Shown here: piece by piece, positions 1 to 5,214 of the stretch | Layout: each line of letters starts with the position of its first letter | Position numbering within the stretch: position 1 is the stretch's first letter | Assembly (NCBI GenBank): GCA_900066355.1 | Contig: FMEL01000031.1 | Span: 1 to 5,214, forward strand | From: an uncultured Ruminococcus sp. | Lineage (GTDB): Bacteria > Bacillota > Clostridia > Lachnospirales > Lachnospiraceae | Direction of reading: 5' to 3' | Length of the DNA stretch: 5,214 nt | The notes under the pieces: generated by a model | The model's database searches: none | What the model saw: the letters and a program-made list of their open reading frames with translations, nothing else | Told to the model about the DNA's origin: nothing | Position numbers and translations under genes: made by a program

Positions 1-66
1 GGAACTGTAAAGATTACCGTAAAATCCGGAAAGAAATCTTATACAGTTAAAGTAAAAGTAAAATAA
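1..66 (+). CDS. 3' end of an upstream surface-protein gene (Big_2-like C-terminus)
   Basis: Frame 1 reads 21 codons to a TAA stop and begins GTVKITVKSGKKSY, ending in alternating Val/Lys. This is the usual last pair of beta-strands of a bacterial Ig-like (Big_2) domain in Clostridia surface proteins, where the pattern 'G.i.aGkk.GtvkITVks' closes the fold. The gene's start and the rest of the protein lie outside the window. The fragment continues, residue for residue, the Big_2 domain that is cut at the other edge of the window (…GVIKAGKKN at 5214), so it is probably the end of a paralogue of the large gene at 979. There is no LPXTG motif or membrane anchor in these last residues. An intrinsic terminator follows 24 bases after the stop. 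The reading frame and stop are seen directly; the family call rests on a short stretch and the paralogy is inferred. Confidence 0.7.
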   Translation, partial: GTVKITVKSGKKSYTVKVKVK

Positions 67-90
67 AAATCAGATAACTCACTTTTTTAA

Positions 91-130
91 GACCGGAGTC
101 CATCGCGACTCCGGTCTCTCTCTATATATA
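91..130 (+). terminator. Rho-independent terminator of the upstream gene
   Basis: A perfect 10-bp GC-rich stem (GACCGGAGTC at 91-100 with GACTCCGGTC at 107-116) closes a 6-base loop, CATCGC. It is followed by a pyrimidine-rich tail, TCTCTCTCTATATATA. The tail is not a pure T-run, but stem strength and position just after the stop at 66 support termination of the upstream gene. Confidence 0.85.
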
Positions 131-140
131 AACAAACATT

Positions 141-170
141 GTTCTAAAACATCTTGCAAAGTTTTAGAGC
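141..170. repeat. Inverted repeat / 10-bp hairpin
   Basis: GTTCTAAAAC (141-150) pairs with GTTTTAGAGC (161-170) over 10 bp with one G-U wobble, around a 10-base loop. No T-run follows on the + strand. On the - strand the following sequence is only moderately T-rich, so it is a poor terminator. It could be a remnant of a mobile-element end or a fold in an mRNA; no function is assigned. Confidence 0.5.
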
Positions 171-182
171 AAATGGTACTAT
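154..182 (+). promoter_or_regulatory. Weak candidate sigma-A promoter upstream of the Rpn-tail ORF
   Basis: TTGCAA (154-159) and TACTAT (177-182) are separated by 17 bases, with an extended -10 TG at 174-175. Each hexamer matches four of six consensus bases. The -35 overlaps the hairpin at 141-170. If used, it would give a leader of about 185 bases before the ATG at 372. This is a pattern match only. Confidence 0.3.
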
Positions 183-358
183 AAAACCAAAGCATATTTC
201 TATAAAGTTCAAGGCAGTAATGCCGTCTGATATTCTTAATTCACTTCAGAAATCCATGCTTTTAAATCCAGTCAAAAAAGAACAAAAAGGTTACTTCAGA
301 AAAAAGACAGAACAGCAAAAATGGGACGGCTGCAAATATTTCTACGAAAACACAGGTC

Positions 359-374
359 GGAGGTGATCGGAATG
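359..374 (+). promoter_or_regulatory. Strong Shine-Dalgarno site for the ATG at 372
   Basis: GGAGGTGAT (359-367) leaves 8 bases between GGAGG and the ATG. This is a near-ideal spacing for Firmicutes and decides the start of the small ORF in favour of 372 over the upstream in-frame ATG at 321, which has no such site. Confidence 0.75.
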
Positions 375-596
375 AGCATATTCGAGTACAATAAGGAAGA
401 GGAAGAACGAAAACTCCGAAAAGCAGAATACGAAGCAGGATATGATTCAGGTTATGATCTAGGACGGAAAGAGGGGATCGAGGAAAATATGCGAAAGATT
501 GTGTGTGCAATGCTTGCATCTGGTGAAATGATTGAGAAAATTGCCCAATACACAGGATATTCCGTTCAGGAAATAGAGAAATTCAATGTAAAATGA
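372..596 (+). CDS. Orphan C-terminal tail of an Rpn / PD-(D/E)XK nuclease 'transposase' family protein (Rpn_S-like)
   Basis: The 74-residue product starts MSIFEYNKEEEERKLRKAEY and continues with a Gly/Asp/Lys/Glu-rich helix (GYDSGYDLGRKEG). It ends in a small helical tail, KIAQYTGYSVQEIEKF. This is the recognisable C-terminal region of Rpn-family (recombination-promoting nuclease / putative transposase) proteins of gut Clostridia. The same frame is open back to 240, and family-like sequence extends back to about 327 (RLQIFLRKHRSEVIG). The roughly 200-residue N-terminal nuclease domain with its PD-(D/E)XK catalytic residues is absent. The ORF therefore cannot encode an active nuclease. It is either debris of a deleted gene or a retained stand-alone small protein: in E. 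coli Rpn genes, an internal start makes a short C-terminal protein that inhibits the full-length toxin, and the start here sits in the corresponding place with a strong ribosome binding site. The family call is from pattern recognition; the antitoxin-like role is inference. Confidence 0.65.
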   Translation: MSIFEYNKEEEERKLRKAEYEAGYDSGYDLGRKEGIEENMRKIVCAMLASGEMIEKIAQYTGYSVQEIEKFNVK

Positions 597-602
597 AAAT
601 AA

Positions 603-680
603 AATAAGAAACCAGGATTATACAAGGCGGAAGTTACAGGCCTTTCCTGTGATGAAATACGATCCCTTAAAGGTAGATAA
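603..680 (+). pseudogene. Degenerate second Rpn-like C-terminal tail
   Basis: Frame 3, the same frame as the ORF ending at 596, reads from just after a TAA (600-602) to a TAA at 678 with no start codon. It contains YKAEVTGLSCDEIRSLKG. This aligns with the end of the preceding ORF (KIAQYTGYSVQEIEKFNVK), sharing A..TG.S..EI. In the family this terminal motif normally follows an alanine-rich helix, which is missing here. It is best read as a leftover of a second family member, or of the original end of the same gene after a rearrangement. The alignment is short, so chance is possible. Confidence 0.35.
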
Positions 681-735
681 TAACTTTTGAAATTATTCTA
701 AAGTTTGGAAAAATACCTGAAATACTGTAAATAAA

Positions 736-764
736 TTGACGCTATCAGGTGAAAGTGTTATAAT
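736..764 (+). promoter_or_regulatory. Strong sigma-A promoter of the riboswitch-led gene
   Basis: TTGACG (736-741) and a perfect TATAAT (759-764) have exactly 17 bases between them and an extended -10 TG at 756-757. Transcription should start near 771, about 15 bases before the first riboswitch stem, giving a leader of about 208 bases to the GTG at 979. Confidence 0.88.
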
Positions 765-785
765 AATCGGACAACAAGATAACCA

Positions 786-900
786 AACGTGGTCTGATTT
801 GCTAGTCAGTTTGAGGAAATCCGGTGCGAATCCGGAACTGTTTTTTGCTGTATTTAATGTCAAACGCGGAAGACATTATCAGTCGGCAAGCCAACACGTT
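786..900 (+). promoter_or_regulatory. Cobalamin (B12) riboswitch aptamer, compact form
   Basis: The core GAGGAAATCCGGTGCGAATCC (split here as GAGGAAAT at 813-820, then CCGG TGCGAAT CCGG at 821-835) matches the conserved GGGAA..CGGTGCGAATCCGG segment of cobalamin riboswitches such as E. coli btuB. Visible pairings: P1 AACGTG/CACGTT (786-791/895-900), P2 CTGAT/ATCAG (794-798/878-882), P4 CAGTT/AACTG (807-811/836-840) and P5 CCGG/CCGG (821-824/832-835). A B12-box-like GCGGAAGAC lies at 866-874, keeping GAAGAC but departing from the usual ...GAAGACCTGCC. At about 115 nt it has little room for the large peripheral arm of the longer class, so it resembles the compact type. It sits between a strong promoter and a leader terminator, which indicates control by premature termination, presumably off when B12 is plentiful. 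The core match is seen directly; ligand preference is unknown. Confidence 0.87.
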
Positions 901-907
901 ATAAAGG

Positions 908-942
908 ACAGAGACTCATCAATTCATGAGGCTCTGTTTTTT
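908..942 (+). terminator. Riboswitch expression platform: intrinsic terminator in the leader
   Basis: ACAGAG (908-913) pairs with CTCTGT (932-937), and CTCAT (915-919) with ATGAG (926-930), with a single A-G mismatch between the two helices and a 6-base loop. A run of six T (937-942) follows directly. It lies 8 bases after the riboswitch P1 stem and 36 bases before the start codon, with no gene between, so it is an attenuator and not a gene-end terminator. I could not identify a convincing alternative antiterminator pairing by eye. Confidence 0.9.
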
Positions 943-963
943 GTTGCTAAAATAATAATTCAC

Positions 964-981
964 AAAAGGAGGAGCAAAGTG
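964..981 (+). promoter_or_regulatory. Ribosome binding site deciding the GTG start at 979
   Basis: AAAAGGAGG (964-972) lies 6 bases before GTG at 979-981. The site fixes the non-ATG start. The next in-frame ATG (997) has no comparable site and would remove most of the positively charged n-region of the signal peptide. Confidence 0.9.
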
Positions 982-3900
982 AAGAAAAAAGAATTAATGA
1001 AACGGTTATCAGCGATTGCTATGGCGGCAATGATGACCGTAACAATGATTCCATCTAATGCATTTGCAGCAGATATTGATTTCTCTGATGGCGGACAGGA
1101 AACGATAGAAGTACAGGCAGATACAGATGAGGAAGCTGATGCGGGGCTTTCTGCGCAGAATGAGGAGTCAGAGAATGCAGAAAATCTGACAATTGGGGAT
1201 GCATCTCAGGATGAAATATCTGATACAGAGGTGTTTTCTGTAGAAGAAGATGAGAATGCTTCAGACAGTGATGATATTGCAGCATTCAGTGATGCCGAGT
1301 CAGATACAGCCAGCGATGCTGAAGCAAAGGCTGCGGCAAAGAAATGGCTTGAGGAAAATTACATTAGTGGCAGTAAAAAACTCATTAGTAATGGAGCAAA
1401 AAGTGCAGATGGTTTATCTTATACAATGGATTTAAAATCATCAAGAGGCTCTAATATTACATCAATAGCATTTTCGAGATTTACTGGTGGTAAATATTTT
1501 CCATATATATCGGGGTGGTATATTGATAGTTCTTGTGAATGGCTGAAGATAGACAAAACACCTAGTAAAACCGGAAGTATATCCATAGTTAACCGTCCAA
1601 CAGCAGCGCAGGGGGATCAGAGTTTTAAGGCGAAGTTGAGAGTATTTGCAGATGGCACAAGTGCAGATACTATCAATGACGAAGCAGCCGCTGCTGCAGC
1701 TGCCCTTGCAGAGCAGGAATTTACTATTACAATTAAAGCTGCAGAGCCGAACTACACCATGACTGTCAAAGTAGTGGATGCAGACGATAATTCCGATCTT
1801 ACAACAGATGGAAACACAACCGTCAAATTAGAGAAAAACTGGACTGCAGTTTCTCCGGAAACGGATGGCTCATATAAGATGGAAAAGGGCGCAGAGTATA
1901 CGCTGACTGTTACAAGAGACGGATATCTTGATTATAAAGACAGTTATTTTACCTTCAATCCAGAGGAAGAAAATACAGTAAAAACTGTACAGCTTAAGAA
2001 AAAGATTATAAGAAATATCAGCTTTAATGTTACAGACAAGGCAACCGGAAATCCAATTACAGGTTCTGCAGTAAAGGTAAAAAAAGATGGCGACTGGGAT
2101 AGCATAAAAGCTGAAGATGATGGCAGTTATAAGCTTGTCAATGGAGTAACCTATAATTACACCATTGAAGCTACGAACTACAAGACAGTGAACGGCTCCA
2201 TTACACCGGATGCGAACAAAACCATCGACATTCAGATGGAAAAAGACATCAGCAAGTATAATGTTACATTCAAACCGGTTGATTTTAAGGGTGCAGACAT
2301 TGCAAATGCAAAAATTTCCGTGACATATGAGGAAGAAGATTATTTTGGTGATACAGATACCATAACTGTAACCGCAAAAGACGGCGTCTATACCTTGGAT
2401 AAAAATACAACCTATGATTATACCATTGAGGCAGACGGATACAAAAAAGCAACAGGATCCTACAAACCATCAGGTGATGAAGAAAACATTACTGTTCCGG
2501 TTCTTATGGGAGCAGCAAATGTTTCAGAAGCTGATCAGGCAACAGTAGAAGCTGTAAAAAAACAGTTTGACAAAGAGTATACACTTCGTCCGAAATTTGC
2601 ATCCTGCAAAAATATTTGTGATTTTGTAAAGACTAAAATTGCGAAATATGATATTGCAGGCGCTTCAGATGTAAATGTATACGTTGCTTCAACAGATACC
2701 CCAGATGTAATTGCAACAGGTGGAACAATCAATTACAACAAGGCAGATACTCCAAGTTCATCATTGAGTGGAATTAACAGTACAAATGTTTCTCTTGTGT
2801 ATATATTTGAGCTGAACGGAGCTTTTGTAAAGAGCGGAGAGAGCAGGGCAACAATTGGATGGGATTGTGATCATTACAATGCAAAAATGTCCGCTGAAAA
2901 GGATGCTCTTACGTGGGATACGATCAAGGGAGATAATACAGACATTGGTGATGTAAAATCAGCACTGACACTTCCGCAGTGTATGACGAACAGCGCCAGA
3001 ACTGCATGGTCTGAAATTACATGGTCTTCTTCTGAACCGGATGTGATCAGCCTGAAAGAACCGGAGATAAATGCAATCATCAATCCGGTAACGGGCGAGA
3101 TTCATGCACCGGCAGTAGACACAGAAGTAACATTGACAGCAATCTTTACAGCAAATGACACTCTGTTAAATTCTAATGTAGAATCTGTAAATGATTTTGC
3201 TACATATAGAAAAACTTTTACAGTTACAGTAAAGGGAACCGGTGAGACTGGAGCTACAGAAGAAGAACTTCAGAAAATCCTGAACAAGTATTACACAGCA
3301 GACCGCATAATTGATTTTAATACAAAAGAAGCAATTGATCTTTCAAATTGTAAATCAGATCTTCAGCTTCCAAGATATACCAGAATCAAAGATGAAAATC
3401 AGAATTATGTATTTGAAAACAAGGAAATTACGGTAACCTCCGATACAGATGCTATTCAGATTAATGGATACGCAGCATATCTGGATCGCTTTACCAGTGA
3501 TAATGATGTGGCAGGACATCTGACCGTTACATTTACCCGTGGTGGAGTAAGCGTATCAAAGCAGATTGCAGTTACAATTAAAGCAATTACAGATGCAGAA
3601 AAACAGGCTGAACTGGATATGATGAAAGCTGCAAAAGACAATTATTTTGCAGGAATCAATGACGGACAGAATGCAGATAAAGATTCTGTCAAAGAAAATC
3701 TTCATGCATTCCAGGAAATGATTCTTGATGAAAACGGACAGCCAAAATGGATTTATAATGTTGATAATAAAACTGGTGAAGGTATCGTTGCAGATGATCA
3801 GTTTGACGATCCGTGGATCATGGAAGGCGCCGGATATAACAAGTTTAAATCATCTAATAATGCGGTAATTACGCATGAAAATCTGCTTGTAACCAGAAGA

Positions 3901-5214
3901 GAAGATGATACTCAGATTAAAATTTCTTCTGTACTCAGCAGCGAGCGTTACGGCAAATTCGCGGAAAAGCATCCGGAAAATGAATTCTTAAAGCAGGTAT
4001 ACAAACAGCCGGTAGAAGTAGTCGTTACCGTTAAAGGAACCAAAGAAGCACTTGCAACATTACCTGACAGAATTAAAGAGGCAAAAGAATTTGCAGCAAA
4101 CATTGTTGAAGGTACAGAACCTGGACAGTATAAAGAAGGAACAAAGGCAGCGCTTGAGGCAGCAATTAAAGAGGCAGAAGATGCAAATGCACAGACAGAG
4201 GAAGCAGCCAGTGCAGTACTTCTCAAACTGAATGAAGCTGTAAAAGCAGCAAAAGATGCACAGAATGTCACTACTGCAACAATAACTGTCCGTTCCTATG
4301 AAACAGCTGAAGCAGATGCTGAAATCCGCACATTTGAAGTAACATCAGGTGATGCAGAAAAATATGGATACGAAAAACCGGAAGCAAAAAGAAATCAGGT
4401 AACGATCACAGATGCGTTATACAAACTTCATGCAGAGATGTATGGAGAGCAGTTCGCTGAGAATCCGGAAGCTTATTTGGAAATTGGCGGCAATGGATGG
4501 ATCAACAGAATCTTCAAAATTCAGGGTGCCGCAGTTGGTACGCTGGTAAACAACAGATTTGGCGGTACTACAAATGAGGAAGTACTGAAAAATGGTGATG
4601 AATTAGGTGTATTCTTATTGGCAGATACTGCAAAATACAGTGATAAATATCTTTATTTCCAGAATGTACCGGAAAAAGTAGTAACTGAGCAGGCATTTAC
4701 AATTAATTTCAGGGATACAGATATGTGGGGAACAGATGAAGCAGCGGCAGGATGTACTGTTGAAATGAAGAATCTGGACACAAACAAAACAACAGAAGCA
4801 ATAACCGATAAAGATGGTAATGTAACGCTGAGTGCGGATCAGGCAGGAAGTTATCAGATTACAGTTACCAAAACACCGTACACATATTTTGTAGCGCCGA
4901 CAGCAGTTGTTCAGGTTGAGGCTCATTCCCATAACTTTGTATGGAATACAATTGCAAAAGCAACCGTATTCGCACCGGAGAAACAGCAGGGAACATGCGC
5001 CGTATGCGGCAAGACAACTACAAGAGACTATGGAACCAAACTTGCAGCAACGATCAAACTGAATGCGAAATCCATCAAACTTCAGAAAAAACAGACTACA
5101 AAGAAAATCAAAGTTACAATGGCAAACGGTGATTCTATCAAATCATGGAAATCCAGCAACAAGAAGATCGTAACCGTCAATAAGAAGGGTGTGATCAAAG
5201 CCGGTAAGAAGAAT
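979..5214 (+). CDS. Large exported multidomain surface protein with Ig-like domains and a DUF4430-like (transcobalamin C-terminal-like) domain; 3' end outside window
   Basis: Frame 1 is open for 1412 codons from the GTG with no stop. Domains by residue: Sec signal peptide 1-30 (MKKKELMKR, hydrophobic core, cleavage after SNAFA); acidic linker 31-114; unrecognised beta-rich domain about 115-255 ending in an alanine run; three prealbumin/PEGA-like modules about 258-341, 344-422 and 426-512. A beta-rich segment at about 520-635 follows, then an atypical Ig-like domain 644-754 (ALTWDTIKGDNTDIGDV, ITWSSSEPDVI, FTVTVKG). Further Ig-like domains lie at about 758-870 and 872-1020, a FIVAR-like helical segment at 1021-1095, a DUF4430-like domain at 1097-1230, a prealbumin-like domain at 1238-1314, HSH...CAVC at 1316-1343, and a Big_2 domain from 1358, cut at the edge. 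No enzyme signature, LPXTG or SLH motif is visible. The DUF4430-like domain and the upstream cobalamin riboswitch point the same way: B12-repressed expression of a surface protein that may bind cobamides. Export is well supported; cobamide binding is inference. An adhesin or matrix-binding role is the main alternative. Confidence 0.9.
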   Translation, partial: MKKKELMKRLSAIAMAAMMTVTMIPSNAFAADIDFSDGGQETIEVQADTDEEADAGLSAQNEESENAENLTIGDASQDEISDTEVFSVEEDENASDSDDIAAFSDAESDTASDAEAKAAAKKWLEENYISGSKKLISNGAKSADGLSYTMDLKSSRGSNITSIAFSRFTGGKYFPYISGWYIDSSCEWLKIDKTPSKTGSISIVNRPTAAQGDQSFKAKLRVFADGTSADTINDEAAAAAAALAEQEFTITIKAAEPNYTMTVKVVDADDNSDLTTDGNTTVKLEKNWTAVSPETDGSYKMEKGAEYTLTVTRDGYLDYKDSYFTFNPEEENTVKTVQLKKKIIRNISFNVTDKATGNPITGSAVKVKKDGDWDSIKAEDDGSYKLVNGVTYNYTIEATNYKTVNGSITPDANKTIDIQMEKDISKYNVTFKPVDFKGADIANAKISVTYEEEDYFGDTDTITVTAKDGVYTLDKNTTYDYTIEADGYKKATGSYKPSGDEENITVPVLMGAANVSEADQATVEAVKKQFDKEYTLRPKFASCKNICDFVKTKIAKYDIAGASDVNVYVASTDTPDVIATGGTINYNKADTPSSSLSGINSTNVSLVYIFELNGAFVKSGESRATIGWDCDHYNAKMSAEKDALTWDTIKGDNTDIGDVKSALTLPQCMTNSARTAWSEITWSSSEPDVISLKEPEINAIINPVTGEIHAPAVDTEVTLTAIFTANDTLLNSNVESVNDFATYRKTFTVTVKGTGETGATEEELQKILNKYYTADRIIDFNTKEAIDLSNCKSDLQLPRYTRIKDENQNYVFENKEITVTSDTDAIQINGYAAYLDRFTSDNDVAGHLTVTFTRGGVSVSKQIAVTIKAITDAEKQAELDMMKAAKDNYFAGINDGQNADKDSVKENLHAFQEMILDENGQPKWIYNVDNKTGEGIVADDQFDDPWIMEGAGYNKFKSSNNAVITHENLLVTRREDDTQIKISSVLSSERYGKFAEKHPENEFLKQVYKQPVEVVVTVKGTKEALATLPDRIKEAKEFAANIVEGTEPGQYKEGTKAALEAAIKEAEDANAQTEEAASAVLLKLNEAVKAAKDAQNVTTATITVRSYETAEADAEIRTFEVTSGDAEKYGYEKPEAKRNQVTITDALYKLHAEMYGEQFAENPEAYLEIGGNGWINRIFKIQGAAVGTLVNNRFGGTTNEEVLKNGDELGVFLLADTAKYSDKYLYFQNVPEKVVTEQAFTINFRDTDMWGTDEAAAGCTVEMKNLDTNKTTEAITDKDGNVTLSADQAGSYQITVTKTPYTYFVAPTAVVQVEAHSHNFVWNTIAKATVFAPEKQQGTCAVCGKTTTRDYGTKLAATIKLNAKSIKLQKKQTTKKIKVTMANGDSIKSWKSSNKKIVTVNKKGVIKAGKKN
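1750..2514 (+). repeat. Three tandem prealbumin/PEGA-like modules within the large protein
   Basis: Three successive units of about 80 residues each have the plan 'beta-strand, variable loop, DG-Y-L, Y-YTIEA-GY-K, hydrophobic end strand'. Their hallmark lines are YTLTVTRDGY (residues 307-316), YNYTIEATNY (392-401) and YDYTIEADGY (479-488). Units two and three are also close at DNA level around this line (2152-2181 and 2413-2442), suggesting internal duplication. Such modules generally act as stalk or spacer domains in exported proteins. Confidence 0.65.
4084..4263 (+). other. FIVAR-like helical segment of the large protein
   Basis: Residues about 1036-1095 are Ala/Glu/Lys-rich helix with the pattern L..AI.EA.....T.E.A...L..L..AV..AK. 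This is the plan of FIVAR-type modules found in surface proteins of Firmicutes, often next to carbohydrate- or ligand-binding domains. It directly precedes the DUF4430-like domain and probably serves as a rigid spacer. Confidence 0.55.
4267..4668 (+). other. DUF4430-like (transcobalamin/intrinsic-factor C-terminal-like) domain
   Basis: Residues about 1097-1230 follow the order seen in DUF4430 and related domains: an opening strand (ATITVRSYE), then 'VTITDALYKLHAEMYGEQF' (a strand and helix with the T..DAL motif, 1141-1159). Next come 'GGNGWINRIFKIQG' (the GW turn, 1171-1184), 'LVNNRFGG' (the xVNg turn, 1189-1196) and 'LKNGDELGVFLL' (the lkdGD strand, 1203-1214), then a YSDKYLYF tail. In mammalian intrinsic factor and transcobalamin the related C-terminal domain covers one face of bound cobalamin. 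The upstream cobalamin riboswitch makes the same ligand class plausible here. The motif order is seen; homology is from memory of the family and was not scored. Confidence 0.65.
5050..5214 (+). other. C-terminal Big_2 Ig-like domain, truncated by the window edge
   Basis: Residues 1358-1412 read TIKLNAKSIKLQKKQTTKKI...SWKSSNKKIVTVNKKGVIKAGKKN. This is the standard Big_2 layout with the WkSSN..ivtVn.kGvikA core. Only the last two strands are missing, about 20 residues judging from the fragment at 1-66, so the complete protein may be near 1430 residues if nothing follows the domain. Confidence 0.85.

Noticed and set aside
161..187. GTTTTAGAGC...ATAAAAC resembles the ends of a type II CRISPR repeat
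   Set aside because: There is one copy only, with no regularly spaced second repeat, no spacers and no cas gene in the window. The match is explained by the local inverted repeat.
154..366. 70-codon + strand reading frame starting at TTG
   Set aside because: The start overlaps the hairpin and has no ribosome binding site. The protein has no recognisable pattern and ends inside the Shine-Dalgarno region of the better-supported ORF at 372.
636..650. Small hairpin ACAGG-CCTTT-CCTGT as a possible terminator after the Rpn tail
   Set aside because: The stem is only 5 bp and no T-run follows. It also lies inside the decayed Rpn-like reading frame.
3948..4271. 107-codon - strand open frame
   Set aside because: It is antisense to the Ala/Glu/Lys-rich part of the large gene. 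Its Ala/Ser-rich product is what the complement of GCA/GAA-rich codons gives, and it has no ribosome binding site or family resemblance.
4615..4932. 105-codon - strand open frame rich in Cys, Ile and Phe
   Set aside because: It is antisense to the DUF4430-like and prealbumin-like domains of a clearly coding frame. The composition reflects the complementary codons, and no start signal is visible.
979..5214. Possibility that the large protein is an enzyme (glycosidase or peptidase)
   Set aside because: Translation of all 1412 codons shows only beta-sandwich, prealbumin-like, helical-spacer and DUF4430-like patterns. I found no catalytic motif.

Overview
The window looks like a chromosomal segment from a gut-type, AT-rich Clostridia genome, most likely Lachnospiraceae. 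The assignment is inferred from three things: a low-GC sigma-A promoter and AGGAGG-type ribosome binding sites, Big_2-type cell-surface proteins with lysine-rich Ig modules, and an Rpn-family C-terminal tail of the MSIFEYN type. All supported genes are on the + strand.

Layout. Positions 1-66 are the last 21 codons of an upstream gene, ending in a lysine/valine-rich bacterial Ig-like (Big_2) strand pattern. An intrinsic terminator follows (91-130). A short region with a hairpin and a weak candidate promoter (141-182) leads to a small ORF (372-596). This ORF is the orphaned C-terminal tail of an Rpn / PD-(D/E)XK 'putative transposase' protein, with its own strong Shine-Dalgarno sequence. A second, degenerate scrap of a similar tail lies just behind it (603-680).

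The main content is a riboswitch-controlled unit. A near-perfect sigma-A promoter (736-764, 17-bp spacer, extended -10) starts a roughly 208-nt leader. The leader holds a compact cobalamin-riboswitch-like aptamer (786-900) and then a strong intrinsic terminator (908-942). A GTG start at 979 with an ideal ribosome binding site opens a reading frame that stays open to the window edge, 1412 codons. The protein has a Sec signal peptide, an acidic linker, an unrecognised N-terminal domain and three prealbumin/PEGA-like repeats. These are followed by atypical Ig-like domains, a FIVAR-like helical segment, a DUF4430-like (transcobalamin/intrinsic-factor C-terminal-like) domain, another prealbumin-like domain, an HxH...CxxC segment and a Big_2 domain cut by the window edge.

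Inference on function: when B12 is scarce the leader terminator would be bypassed, and a large exported protein with a DUF4430-like module would be made, plausibly to capture or bind cobamides at the cell surface. The tail of the upstream gene (1-66) would complete the Big_2 domain that is cut at 5214, so the two large genes are probably tandem paralogues or share the same C-terminal module.
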